Under the pieces are notes generated by a model. The model was not told the origin of the DNA. It did no database searches and saw nothing but the letters and a program-made list of their open reading frames with translations. Both the position numbers and the translations under genes were made by a program. From positions 35,886,461 through 35,950,460 of the forward strand of contig NC_079325.1 in assembly GCF_029931775.1 (NCBI RefSeq): 64,000 nucleotides of DNA, in the 5' to 3' direction. The stretch comes from Euleptes europaea. Taxonomy: Eukaryota > Chordata > Lepidosauria > Squamata > Sphaerodactylidae. Below, one piece after another: positions 10,090 through 22,574 of the stretch; the first letter of the stretch is position 1, and every line of letters starts with the position of its first letter.

Positions 10090-11465
10090 CGTTGAAAAGC
10101 TCACCTCAGAAAACTACCACATTTGGTCAATGCCTCAAGCGGGAGGACCAGTGGGGAGCCGTGGAGCAGGCAGCTGTTTCTGCAGCTGAACTATCCAAGG
10201 ACAGAAAAGCGCTTGCTAATATAATACTGTCAGTGGAAGACAGTCAGCTTGTATATGTAGCTGGAAAGTCGAATGCAGTAAAAAGCAGTCTGCCAAGACA
10301 CATGTGAGTCTGGCAGATGGTAAACACTTAGAGGTACAGTGTGAGGGGAATTTGGTTTTCCCAGGGTTAAATAATACTTTCCAAAATGTGTTATGTGTGC
10401 CTTCACTAGAGAATAACCTACTCAGTGTATCAGCTCTTGCAAAGGTGGGGTTTTCTGTAAGGTTTGAAGGAAACACCTGCCAGATAAGCAAGGGAGGGAC
10501 TGTAATGGTTGAAGGGCACTTAAAAAAGGATGTGTATGTGGTGCGTAGAGGAGCAGGAGAAGCCTCTACTGTAATGGAAATCTTAAATGTAAATCCACAC
10601 AGTGAGTGTGTACATCTTTTACACCGGCGGATGGGTCATGCCAGCTTCTCCATCCTATAAAAGACCCTGAGTATGCTAGGGAAGGATGATGTAAAGCTGA
10701 ACAAGTGTAACACCTTTCTGGATTGCACGGTGTGCAAATCTGTTAAGAGCAGAAGGAGCCCAGTGGCAAAAATAAGCAATAGAGTGACAAGCAGACCATT
10801 ACAACTTGTGCACCTCGTCCTCTGTGGCCCCTTCCCAGAGAGTGTACCAAAGAACCAGTTTGCCTTATGTATAGTTGATGACCATTCACGTTTTGGATGG
10901 GTATATCTGCTGAAGCAGAAGAGTTAGGCTTGCCAGACAATTAAATGTTGGATAAATAAAGTGGAGAGGCAGTTAGACCTCAAAAGTGGCAAGTGTACAA
11001 GTAGACAGAGGGGGTGAGTTTCTCTCTCATGCTTTGACCCAGTGGTTAGAGAGTAAGGGGATTGAGCAAAGGTTGGCTAATCCCTGTGTACCGCAAGAGA
11101 ATGGGGTAGCTGAGAGGAGAATTGGATACTTGAAGTCTATGTTGCAGGCATTAATGGAGGATGCTAACTTGACACCCAGGTTTTGGGGAGAAGGAATCAA
11201 GGTTGCCTGTTACTTGATAAATAGACTATGGACCTCCAGTATAAATGACATTCCCTATAGAGTGTTGTACAAAAGGAATCCCTCTTTGAAGTACCTGAGG
11301 GTTTTTGGTACAAAAGCATGAGTGAACATCCCATTGAAGCACCGGAGAAATGGAGGCAAAAAGTCCAAGCCGCTGATATTTCTGGGTTATCAGAACGCAG
11401 CTAAATCATATCATTTTGCAAATGACCACAATCAGATTACCATGAGCAGGTTTGCAAACTACACC
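10090..11465 (+). mobile_element. Ty1/copia retrotransposon fossil (pol fragment)
   Basis: Plus-strand coding remnants in the order expected for copia-type pol. A protease-adjacent block (10304-10660, with 'VLCVPSLENNLLSVSAL' and 'LLHRRMGHAS', the GAG-pre-integrase region) comes first. The zinc-finger side of integrase follows at 10673-10927, and the integrase core lies at 10986-11321 ('VDRGGEF', 'PQENGVAERR', 'YLINRL'). Weaker copia-like coding continues to about 11465. Most of gag, the reverse transcriptase and RNase H are not seen, and no 3' LTR was found. The copy is broken in several places and looks old, though the family signature is very clear. Its probable 5' LTR lies at about 8575-9975. 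Confidence 0.85.
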
Positions 11466-12590
11466 ATGCTGGTGTAGAACTGCTTTGAGTCCAATTGGTT
11501 GGGAGAAAAAATGGACATAAATATTTTAAAACAAATAATAAATAATATTTTGTAATACAATCAAACAAGAGTACACTAGTACCATGATCTCTAACAAAAT
11601 CTATTCCAACATAAACTTTTATAAGTCAGAACATCAGGCGTATAGCGATGAACCAGCAGACACCAGAGGCCCAACCACAAAGTGAATCTCATCTCAGCAT
11701 TAAAAGGTTAATAAACTTCTACTCCATTCTATAAACCATTGATCGTAGCTGACATGTCCAGAGAGTAATTTTTATTCTGGTCTTGTTCTAATTCTGCTAA
11801 ACACTTTAGCAAGGAAAGAAGTACCAAGGGCTGTACAGAAACAGATGAAGCAACAGCAAACTCAAACACGGAGCTAAATTCTCCACCACTTTGATAATCT
11901 CCCTGATAATTTCACCTTGGCTTTTTCAACCAAAACAGTTTGTGCATCGCTAATCTGGAGAAATTTCATTGACATTGCTGATTTAGATGGAACCTATCAG
12001 GATGAAGTCTCAAGTAAATAAGAAAGCAAAGCAAAATACCACATTCAAAGCCTGAAAGAATTTTATGAAAAAGAAAGATCTGAATACATGCCAGAGCCCA
12101 ACATATATATATTTTATTCTACCCTCCTCCTCTTGTGTACTAGTTTCTGTTTCATATTTGCCCTGAAAAACAAATATACTGATTTCCTTTACAAATTAAC
12201 TCTTGGGGTCATTGGAAATTCTGTACGGACAACCAAGTCTGCAGGCTGGGGGGGGGGGGATAGTAGTGGTAGTATTCAAGAACACAGGGGCAGCACAATG
12301 ACAAAAAGATTAAAAATGGATTCTGTTATGCATGTCTGTTACAAGTTTAATTCTTACCTGCCTGCATTATTTGAGTACTATACCTTCAGAAAAAAAGTCT
12401 GCATATGTGCATTGGCCACTTGGTCCCATTAATTTAAGAGGTGTTGGCCTTTACAATGTCCTCGGACATCTGTTGATATGAAGGTACCTTCTGTGTGACA
12501 GTTTTGCTTTGCATGAGTGCAGACTGAGATTGAGCCATCCCAGTAATGTAAATGCTTCCTACAAGAATGTAACTGAGCAAAAAAAGATTT
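11466..12590. other. Unassigned sequence
   Basis: AT-rich DNA without a recognisable gene. It holds a short poly-G run at about 12250 and the chance open frame 12088-12432. It may include decayed 3' parts of the copia fossil, but none can be shown. Confidence 0.3.
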
Positions 12591-12603
12591 TTCATATGTG
12601 GTT

Positions 12604-12818
12604 AGGGTTGCCAGCCTCCAGGTGGTAGCTGGAGATCTCCCGCTATTACAACTGATCTCCAGGTGACAGAGATCAGTTCCCCTGGAGAAAATGGCCACTT
12701 TGGAAGGTGGACTCTATGACATTATACCCCAATGTATTCCCTCCCCTCCCCCAAATCCCACCCTCCTCAGCCCCCCCCCAAATCTCCAGGTATTTCTCAA
12801 CACAGAGCTGGCAACCCT
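12604..12818. mobile_element. AGGGTTGCC-type MITE with perfect 10-bp target duplication
   Basis: The 215-bp element has ends AGGGTTGCCAGCCTCC and GAGCTGGCAACCCT. The flanks ATATGTGGTT (12594-12603) and ATATGTGGTT (12819-12828) are identical over 10 bases. This is the cleanest copy for defining the ends of the family. Confidence 0.85.
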
Positions 12819-12829
12819 ATATGTGGTTG

Positions 12830-14740
12830 TCAAATTTAAAATTCCACCAGTTGTGCAGTTAACGATACAGCAAAACAGAAAATATCTTACTATATCACCA
12901 TAACACAAGTGGGTTGCCAACATTTCCAAGTCGGGATCTCTGCACAACAGTAGTATCTACTTTATCATAATAATCTTACAAACTGAAAAAAATTGGGTGG
13001 CTACTTTCCTTGTTACTTTTCTGGAGGAATAGAAACATTCTTGCATGGGCAAGGTCTTCTACCTTGAGGGCTTAATTTCTCTAAAGAAAGATTCTGAACC
13101 TCACAGTCACCTCCTCTAACTTGGAAGCCCTCCTCTTTATTATCTTGTAAGGAAAACATATTCTGTACATGTTCAGTCAATCTATCACTCTATTACACGT
13201 CCTTGACAATGGGTTGTTTTGCAAGAAAAGGCTCTTAATTATTTCCCTCTGCAATGTGAAAAGGATAAGGAATTAATGTCATACTAAGCCACCAATAACA
13301 TAAACAGTGTTTTTTAATCAGCAAATTTATGGCTCCAGCTTAACTATTATGAATGTTGGTAGCTGGCGACTAGCTAATGCAGCCTGTGCTCAGCCTTTGC
13401 TTATCCAGCTAGATAATTTAGCAGCAACAAAGCTTTAGCACTTATTAGAAAGCAGTAACTCCTTAGAGGTGTCTTGTACACACACCAGCACCTTGTTTCT
13501 GCATCAGAACTGATCACACTAACCTCATGGGGATGAGGATTGGAGGATTCATTTGTAATCCTTCATGTAGAGCTATGTTTTACTGCATGAGCCCAACCTG
13601 TGACTGTCATTAAGGAGCCCTGTTAATTCTTGGCAGCAGGAATTCATTGTGAGCTTTTTCCTGAAGGTATCTACAAAAGGAACAAGCCTGCATGTCTAAG
13701 AAGAGGACCCTTGCCCTGTTAATTGGGGGGGGGGGGAGAAGCCATAGTAAGAAAGACGAAACAGACATAAAACCAGATGTGACATTTGATGGAGGGGGTC
13801 CACTTCAACCTACAGAAAGGTTAACAGATAATGTGGAGGAACTATTGCTAATGGATGAGAACTAGCCTGACTATCCCTGTCACTCACTAAGAGGAGCCAG
13901 AGTGTTTCTCCACCTGTGACCTGATCTAAGAAGCTGATGGAAGAGCTCAATTGCTTGATCTCTTTTTAAAGGGTTCAAGCAATTTCTACAGCATCCTATT
14001 GCCATTTCAGAATCAGAAATATAAAAAAACATATTTGCAGTTTCGTTTTGATATAAATGGGTATTTTGAATGAAAGTTTTAGGGTGATACTAAGGATGGG
14101 GGTCCAGTTTGTTTTGTACACTGAATGCATCAAATCAGAAAACCCTTTAAAAAAATGAAAACGAATACAGACCATGTTGAAGAATCAGAGCTTATTGCCT
14201 GTTATATCAAAGAGGGAATGAATCACCCCAAAGTTATTATTTGCCAAGATTATTTATTTACTGAACTCACAAGTGAAGATCATGAAGACAACAGCTCAAA
14301 GTAGACAGTAATTTTCACACCCATGAGTTAAGTGTTAAATATTTCACGCTCAGGCTGGGTGACTGTGTAAGCATTAACTAGACTGACGAGGCCTATTTCA
14401 GAGTGAATATAGTCACCTTTTCACAGTGTCTTCAGGCAACAGACAAACAGTGGCAGCTTCCAAATTGTCTGTGCCAAGTTTCAAGAAATATATTCCTCAA
14501 TCCAACAGAGCTGTAAACTGTACTTTTCTGTATATTCTGCAGCCAGGTCAGGGCCCAGCAGAACATCTCCACACAGGCAAAATCAATCACACCAGAAGAA
14601 CAGAAAATAGATGTAAACTACTTGAATGACTGCATATTGTTGTTGCTTATACTCACCAAGATATGTTAAAAAAATAGCCAATAAAAGAGGAAATAACTGA
14701 ATATAGGAAATCACTGTTCTTTCTGCTATTACATATCATT
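12830..14740. other. Unassigned sequence
   Basis: Apparently single-copy, AT-rich DNA with a poly-G run at about 13725. No coding exon was recognised. It may be intronic or intergenic. Confidence 0.3.
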
Positions 14741-15084
14741 AGTTTAACTCCTAGCAGGGAGCTAGGCACTCTACACAAAACCCAAATGTCATGTGGTATT
14801 GTCCAGAGAGCTTAGGACTTTTGTAAATTGATAGGACAAGGCTGAAGAGAGTATACTGGGCTTTACAACAGAATAGTTGTGGTGCTCACTGGGCACAGAA
14901 GGAACATATGGACACAGAAGTGCCAAAGAAAGACCCTGAAGAAGAAAAAGGTTTGAAAGAGTGTGGAGAAATGCATTTTATTTTAAGGCTTGGGCTCTCC
15001 TCAAACCCCACTATTTGGTTTTAAAAGTTTTCCTGTGAGGAGAAGGAAGGAGGGAAGTCAGTCATTTCTAGTATTGCTTCTAGT

Positions 15085-16180
15085 ATCAGCTTGTGTTTCA
15101 TAGATTACAGAAAAGCTTTTGACTGTGTGGATCATGAAAAGCTATGGCTGGTTTTAAAGGAAATGGGTGTGCCACTACATCTGATCGTTTTGATGCGCAA
15201 CCTGTACTCTGGACAAGAGGCCACAGTTAGAACAGAATATGGAGAAATGGAATGGTTTCCAATTGGCAAAGGTGTCAGACAAGGATGTATTTTATCTCCC
15301 TATCTCTTCAATCTGTATGCAGATCATATAATTAGGAAAACTGGATTAGATTTAGATGAAGGTGGAGTGAAAATTGGATGGAGGAACATTAATAGTTTGA
15401 GATATGCTGATGACCCTACATTATTGGCAGAAAATAGTGAAGATTTGAAACGACTACTGCTGAAAGTTAAAAGAGAAAGTGCCAAAGCAGGACTACAGCT
15501 GAACATCAAGAAAACAAAAGTAATGACTACAGGAGAATTACACAACTTTAAGGTTGACAATGAGGAAATTGAAATTGTTCAAGACTTTCTATTCCTTGGC
15601 TCCTCCATCAACCAAAAGGGAGACTGCAGCCAAGAAATCAGAAGGGCAGCCATGAAGGAGCTAGAAAATATTTTGAAGTGTAAGGATGTGTCACTGGCCA
15701 CCAAGACTAGATTAAATTCTTGCCATTGTATTCCCTATTACTATGTATGGGTGTGAAAGCTGGACAGTGAAGAAAGCTGATAGGAAGAAAATAGATTCCT
15801 TTGAAATGTGGTGTTGGAGGAGAGTGTTACGGATTACGTGGACTGCCAAAAAAACAAATCAGTCGGTTATAGATCAAATCAAGCCTGAACTGACCCTAGA
15901 AGCTAAAGTGATTAAACTGAGGCTATTGTATTTTGGTCATGTCATGAGACGACAAGAGTCACTGGAAAAGACAGCCATGCTAGGAAAAGTTGAGGGCAGC
16001 AGGAAAAGAGGAAGACCCAACAAGAGATGGACTGACTCAATAAAGGAAGCCACAGCCTTCAATTTGCAAGATCTGAGCAAGGATGTCAAAGATAGGACAT
16101 TTTGGAGGACTTTCATTCATAGGGTCGCCATGAGTCGGAAGCGACTTGACGGCACTTAACACACACACACACACTATTGA
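15085..16180 (+). mobile_element. Bov-B (RTE) LINE, 5'-truncated, reverse transcriptase and C-terminal region
   Basis: Two overlapping frames cover the 3' part of Bov-B ORF2. The first (15091-15756) starts inside the RT at FIDYRKAFDCVDHEKLW and contains GVRQGCILSPYLFNLYADH and the catalytic YADD (in LRYADDPTLL). The second (15743-16159) has YGCESWTVKKADRKKID, FGHVMRR and RKRGRPNKRWTDSI, the conserved Bov-B C-terminus. One frame change near 15735-15755 separates them. The endonuclease half is missing. The element ends with the Bov-B tail 'gtcgccatgagtcggaagcg' and a CA repeat. It is a fairly young but dead copy. Confidence 0.9.
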
Positions 16181-16265
16181 GACATTTTGGAGGACTTTCA
16201 TTCATAGGGTCGCCATGAGTCGGAAGCGACTTGATGGCACTTAACACACACACACACACTATTGA
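16096..16265 (+). repeat. Tandem duplication of the Bov-B 3' end (85-bp unit, two copies)
   Basis: Positions 16096-16180 and 16181-16265 are the same 85-bp unit: the last coding codons of Bov-B, the conserved 3' tail, the CA repeat and 'ctattga'. They differ at one visible base (GACGGC against GATGGC). The second copy repeats the end without the body. Confidence 0.9.
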
Positions 16266-16689
16266 GACAGCTGATGTAGTGAGTACTGAGACATCAAAGC
16301 TTTGCAAATGCAAAAGGCCATTCTGGCCTGAGACAATGAAGCCGTCCAGAGGGAGACAAGAGACTTGAAATGCAGGAGGCTAGATAGGAACTTTTTGATG
16401 ACCCCAGGAAGAAGAGTTTTGACCCACAGAGGGGTTAGGCAGAGAGAAAAGATAAAATATCTTGGCGTGGAGGAAGAGTGAGCTATTTGGCATGATTCCC
16501 TCTGAAGGAAGGAGCTTCCATATCTGGAGACTCTGGATGACTGCTGATGCCTAGACACCTTGGAGGGCCAAAACGAAGTGGGGCCTGTAGATCAGTGGGA
16601 CCATTCCATCACAAACAGGCATTTTTTAAAAGAGAAAGGATTAATATGTTAGATTTTGACTGAGTGAGAGGAGGATAATTTCAAGCTTA

Positions 16690-17200
16690 TTTTTTATTTG
16701 TTTTATTTTTCGATTTCTCACTTGCCCTCCCCAGCAACATTGGGCTCAGGGCGAGTTACAACATTAAAACAATAAACAGTCAATAAATCTAAAAATCTTT
16801 AAAACAATACATCTTCAGCCTAAAAACACAACAGCATTTGATGGCATTAAAATACAAACCTGCCGCTAGAGCAGATATAGGCCAGCCTCTCCTAAATTCA
16901 ACAACACAGATAGACAGAGGGGAAGGTGGGGAGGCCATTACTGAAGACATCCGCAGCTGTCCTTAATTGTAGGTCTGGTGGAATAGCTCTGTTTTACGGG
17001 CCCTGCAGAACTCTTTCCAGTCCCGCAGGGCCCTGATGTTATTAGGAAGGGCATTCCACCAGGCTGGAGCCAGGGCAGAAAAAGCCCTGGTTCTTGTCAA
17101 GGACATCTGCACTCTCTTAGGGCCGGGGACCTCCAGATGTGCTTAGAGGAGGAAGCACATATAGGGAGGGCATAAAAGGAACAGGGGAACCATGAATATG
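16690..17200 (-). mobile_element. L2-like LINE 3' end, inverted
   Basis: On the minus strand the sequence has the C-terminal RT block seen at 4340-4570 ('cctggtggaatgcccttcc', 'gggccctgcgggactgg'). A non-coding 3' part follows, ending at 16690 in an A/T-rich tail ('cccgccctgagccc' type motif). No intact frame remains. Confidence 0.55.
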
Positions 17201-20200
17201 CAAATTCCCAGTAACACTGATAAAACAGTTGGTTAAGAAACAATACTACACAAATAGTATTTGTAAAAGAAGTATTTTGGTACAGTCTTGCCCAACCATT
17301 CAGTTGGGAGATGGAGCACAGATTTTATTAAAAGACACACTGAACCAACTTTTCCAATTTGAAATCAGTTGTGAATTTCTGGATCTGCTTACGGCCAATG
17401 CAGGTCATTTTAGGCCAGTTTTAAGATCTGCCCAAAGGCTATCTAAGCCAGCTCCGATTCCACTGCATTCCTGGACATACAACCCCAAAATCAGTGTTCA
17501 TAATCTACTATGATTTTTTTTAGGTTTTAGGAGAACCCCCTTGGCACACCACCATACTCAACATCATGCCACAGGAAAAGGCTAGAGGTTGGCACAGACA
17601 GGGCAAGCTCTCCCTTGTCTGCCAAATAATTGAATATATATGAAAGTTGGCTTTACATCACTTTAATTATTCATGGCTCTTGAATTATACATGGATGGGG
17701 GCAAACAGGACCTCTGGCAGGAGTACTGCATAATACTATTTGTGGACTCAGTGCGGGCTGTGGATGTGCCACTGCTCAGAGATTAAGTCAAATGAAACAA
17801 ATTCTTACAACATTTAAAAAACAACAACAACCATCCCTGCATATCAGCTTCCCTGAGAAATGCAGTAGAAGTTAAAATCAGTTCTGCCCATAAGTCTTGC
17901 CAGTGCACCACGTATATTAAGACAGCAGTCAGACAAAAAACTCCCAATGATTACAGTGGAAATGAGTTGCTTTGGTAAAGGGTGATAAGGAGCAGAAAAA
18001 GAAGGGGAAAGGGATGCTTAACCCTTCCCTAGCTTTTTGCTTTTCTGTTTCTGTTTTTCTTCCCTGTACTGGTTTGCAACAAAACAGGACACCGTTGGAT
18101 TGTCAGACTTTTATCACATGGATACATGTTTAATTTTTAGTTTTACTTATAGTTTATCCATCAGTGCCGTGGCCACCAAGGGAACTTGTTAAACAAACAA
18201 GAGTGGCTGATGAAACCTGGGGCCATCCAATCAGACTATTGTGATGCTTGGACATGGAGTTCCTCAATCCTATCTGTGGCATTGTCAATAAGGGTTTGGA
18301 CTGAAGATTCAAGGATCGCATATTTTTTTAAAAACTGCAGATCTTCTCAAGTACAAGATATCAAACAGGCCATCAGTGGCAAACCCCAGCCTTCCCACAG
18401 AGTGACTGGTTCATCATCTCTCTCTTGTTCAGTTTCCAGAAAAATAAAACTTTGCTTCCTGTTTCAGTGCTGACATTATTAGACCCCCTTTCCTCTCTTT
18501 TGCATGTCTATTTCTTCCATAGGAAGTTTTAGGGAGTCGTTAGAAAAAAAGAAAATGAGAGAAGGAGCTAGAATATTATGTCTTCAAACTCTGTGCGCTG
18601 AACCTTCTGCCCTCATAGATAATTGTTTTGTGCTGGAAAAAAACTTCTGAAAACTAATTTCTCATTTTCTAAAGGGGGTTCTTCTGCCTTTGGGAGCAGT
18701 GACCTTCTTTACCTGAAACAGCAGCAGCATCTGTTTCCTGATTAATGCAGTGGCTTGCTGCCAGGCAGAGCAATGATAACGAACTACCACTTGGTGGCAG
18801 AGGTTAGATACTGCAATTACATTTCATTTCTGAGGCATACATCATTCTTGCTTCTTCTCTGCTCAAGGTGACTCTCAAGAACTCTCCTTTCTCCTTTCTA
18901 ATTACCGTACATATTTATAAGCAAGTTACAGATTCATACTTAAATGTTTATTCAATTACTCACTTTGAGGTGAAGCATAATAAACAGGACCAGATCAAGC
19001 AACTATCATTGTAGTTCAAGGCAGCGTCACAGGTTTGCTTTCTGTTTACTTTTTGCCTGGCATGATCCATCTCACCTAGGGGTTAAACTACCACACACCA
19101 CAGGTGTTGTCTTAACAGGAATAACATAATAAGAATCTTTCTTATGTTAAAAGCAAATTGCTTGGGCTGCTTAGTCTGCCAGAAGCAGCACCAGTGAAAT
19201 CATACATTGCCCAGACATACCTATAAAGGCACTGTGACCAAACCTGGGGATTTCTAGCCAGCCATGCCAAATTAACTTTCACTGTAATAATCTGTTCGGG
19301 AAAAGAATAAAGATTGCAAGAAGTGGGCCACTGAGTGCAAACAAACAATCTTTTGCTTGCTGTAGCTCTTCAGCAATGTTTGTGGAACTGAGGTTAAGAT
19401 ATAATATGCGTCAGAAGTATCCATTGGCTCAAGAATAGGAAGACAAAAATAGTAAAGAAAAACCATTTCATTCTCAGTTGAAAGTTCATACTATATAAAT
19501 ACAGTCCTAAAGTCTCCAGGAGTTCAGCTTAGCTTCCAAAGTCTAGCACAAAGCTCTTCATCCAGAAAGAAACATATATAACAGTGGAATCTCCTCACAC
19601 CAGCATGCAACCATTCTTCATTTCCTGAAATACTATCCCAGCCACAATTAAATCAATGAACAGGACAGCCACAGACACCCCTGACCTGTGTTTCTGGGAC
19701 CACTGTCACTCCTGTGCAGCTGCTGTCCACTAGCATCCTCCCCATGTAGCTGTGTTTCCTGAGAACACAGCATGTTTCCTGTAGGAACCCCTTGACTATT
19801 CACACCCTTCTGATTTACATGGCAAGGAGCAAAGGTGTCCCTGACCCTAATAATCATCTGGTTCTTTCAGCAGCTCACATGGAAAACAGTCTAATGATGC
19901 GTGGCATAGCCACAAAGTAGTTTATTTTTGTGTGTATCATTTGTTCATCTGCTTCACGCTCTCTGCATCCCCCTGCACTCTTTCAGTGTGTTTTTCAGTT
20001 GTCAGAGCAAGAGGCATCTAACTGCCTCATACCCATTTTAGTGCTAGACTTGCGCTAGCTGAATTCCACAGGCTACGTGTATACTGATCCACATGGGTCC
20101 TTGTCACTATACTGATGGAACGAAGCTGTCTGCCTGTCATTGCCAAAGATCCGATTAAAGAAGGTTCTGTGTACTGTACCCAGCACTGTACCGGGTCAGC

Positions 20201-20670
20201 TTGCATCTACTGGCCTCCTGCATTTCTTATCTACCAAAAGTATATCACATAAAGTCATCAGCAAGCCAATGGGGTGAACTGACCATTAATCTCACTGTGA
20301 CAATTCCTGGTTTGCCTCTGCCCTGGAGGGCCAGTGGCAAGGCTAAAGGGGCCATCAGTCACAGCAGCCACCAGAGTTAAAGAAAGAGCGCAAAGAGAGA
20401 AAAAGAGGCTAGCCAAGGGGATGTGATAGTGGAGCTACTTTAATCTTCTTCTTCCAGGGCAGATTCCTCTATTGTTTCTCTGGCACCCCTGTTGTGACAT
20501 GTCCCTATATGTTTATTTTGGTTAAGTCTGTGTTTTCAATAGAAATCTCAGATACTGTTCTTGCATCTCGTGGCCATCACATGGCAGCCATTTTTCATCT
20601 CACCACATTGATACCAAGCAGCCTTAGGCAAACCATTCTCTCCTAGTCCCCATCAAAAATATTTGACAGC
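17200..20670. other. Unassigned sequence, gene-poor
   Basis: About 3.5 kb of AT-rich DNA without a recognised gene, RNA gene or clear repeat boundary. Short open frames (17229, 18186, 19142, 19648) show no protein-family signal. Confidence 0.3.
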
Positions 20671-20674
20671 CAGT

Positions 20675-20895
20675 GCTATTTAGTGGTTAGAGTGTTGGGC
20701 TAGGAGCTGGGAGACATGGGGCAAATCCCATTTCAGCCATGAAGTTTGCTTCATAACCTTTAGCCAGCTGCTCTCTTTCTCTCCCCATTGGCCTTACCTA
20801 ACCTGCCTCACAAGGTTGTTGTGAGAATAAAATGTGGGAGTTGGAGGTGGGAACTATGTATGCTGCCCTGAGCCTGTTGGAGACAGAGGGAGATA
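20675..20895 (+). mobile_element. tRNA-derived SINE (type A), decayed
   Basis: The head 'tagtggttagagtgttggg' contains an A-box-like promoter, with a B-box-like 'gggcaaatccc' region next. The body has 'cctcacaaggttgttgtgag' and the end has 'gagataaaaacac'. Related copies lie at 25655, 45456, 54365 and 62290. Confidence 0.65.
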
Positions 20896-21354
20896 AAAAC
20901 ACAACATTGGATTCTGCACAGGACAAGATGCAACCTTCCCCCTTCTGCTTCTTACTGCCACTGGGCACCTTTTAGTTCTGTGTCCTTTGACCCACTAGGA
21001 TTCACCCTTAAACTCACCCAAAGACATGCAAGGGGGCCACTCTGAAGCTTTTTCCCAGAGCGACCTTTGCTTCCCAATACGCCCCTAAAGCCAATGATTC
21101 ACATTCCTGAGAAAAAACAGGCAAAATCTATTGAATGTGCCATCGATAAATATTAATCCCAATCCCTATAGTAAAAGGTACAGCTACAGCATTCAAGGAG
21201 CGGACTATGGCTTATCAATGCATTCAATTAACATTTGTTGCAGTCCTACTTGGACATAAATCAATACAATAAACGGTTCCATTAAAATCCTCTTCCAAAC
21301 AAGCGTTGTTGTTTGTTTTTACAAGTATGGTTTTCTAACAGTGTAAGGACAGAT

Positions 21355-21505
21355 TGTGTGAGTGTTAAGTGCCGTCAAGTCACTTCCGACTCATGGCAAC
21401 TCTATGAATCAATGTCCTCCAAAAAGTCCTATCTTTAACAATCTTGCTCAGGTCTTGCAAATTGAGGGCTGTGGCTTCCTTTATAGAGTCAATCCAGAAG
21501 GCCAG
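21355..21505 (-). mobile_element. Bov-B LINE 3' end, inverted
   Basis: On the minus strand this codes for the Bov-B C-terminal block (DSIKEATALNLQDLSK, RVAMSRK) and ends in the Bov-B tail with 'gacttgacggcacttaacac' at 21360-21385. It is a 5'-truncated copy of about 150 bp. Confidence 0.8.
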
Positions 21506-21509
21506 ATTA

Positions 21510-21870
21510 CCACACCAAAAAATCACCCTTCCTTGCCTAATGTCCAAATTGACCCCCCCCCCGCCCGTACTCACCAGCTCCAGAAGAGTCTCCAAGGGGG
21601 AACAGCTTTGCCCAGCCGCCATTGAAGTAGGCAGTCCAACAAGAGGCTATGGAGAAAGGGGCAAGGCCACACCCAAAGATGCCCCAGCAACAGCTTCAGA
21701 GCTTGGCAGGCCAAGCACCAGGTTCAGATGGGAGGTAGTGTTCAGGCAGCAGCCTGCACCTGGCAACAGGCTAGAGGAAGAGGCCAGCAGCTGGGGCTTG
21801 TGCATGGCTGCTCACTGCTTTTTTATTGTGCTTGCTTCACACATTTGTTGTCATGCTGTAATTTTTTTAC
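21510..21870. other. GC-rich unassigned segment
   Basis: A GC-rich block between two Bov-B-related pieces, with a poly-C run at about 21553. It opens a plus-strand frame (21444-21887), but the sequence is low in conserved features. It may belong to an unidentified repeat. No function is proposed. Confidence 0.25.
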
Positions 21871-21874
21871 CATC

Positions 21875-22045
21875 AAGTCACATCTGACTTATGGTGACCC
21901 CTGATGGGGTTTTCAAGGCAAGAGACATTCAGAGGTGGTCTGCCATTGCCTTCCTCTGCATCCTCCTCTGGTATTCCTTGGAGTTCTCCCATCCAAATAC
22001 TTACCAGGGGCAACCCTACTTAGCTTTTGACAAGATCAGGCTATA
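21875..22045 (-). mobile_element. 5S rRNA-derived SINE, inverted
   Basis: The plus strand ends with 'tctcccatccaaatacttacc' and 'ccctacttagctttt', the reverse complement of the 5S rRNA internal promoter region. It begins with a tail ('catcaagtcacatctgactt') like the Bov-B 3' end. It therefore reads minus: 5S head, body, Bov-B-like tail. It is mobilised in trans by Bov-B, as is known for this SINE class. Confidence 0.75.
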
Positions 22046-22574
22046 GAGCTATAAACATTTGAAATAGGTACGTGGTTAAAGAACATTATAGTGCTACAAT
22101 AATTGCTGATTTTATTCTTTTAAAAAATCAAAAAGACCACAGATGGCATAGCAAGCAAAAAATGCGAGGAAAATGGTGCCTGTGAGAAGCTGATGTGAAG
22201 AAAATGATTCCAATGTGGCCAAAGGTTTTGCAGGGAAGGAAAATGCACACAGGTCCTTCCAGATGGTGTGCTGACCACACTTGGAGTGTGTTCTTTCCCA
22301 AAATATTAAAGCAGGTTTGGGAAAGATTGTATTGAAGACAAAGAAACTTGGACACAGGAAAATGTGGTGTAAAGGCCTTTTTAAAAAGTGCTCCAGTTTG
22401 GAAGCTAAGGCAGAGAAAAACCTCTTTGTGGAAACTACCCTAATCAGAAATCAGTCACCAAGAAACAAAGCCATGCTGCACAACATAGAATTGTTGATCA
22501 AAACATAGTAGCATTCTGCTCCCCAGTCAGTTCCACAATCATCTTCATAGTGTACTATGTGCATGAGAGCTAAG

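Noticed and set aside
16162-16260. The CA repeats as independent microsatellites
   Set aside because: They are the normal 3' tail of the Bov-B element, present in both units of its tandem end.
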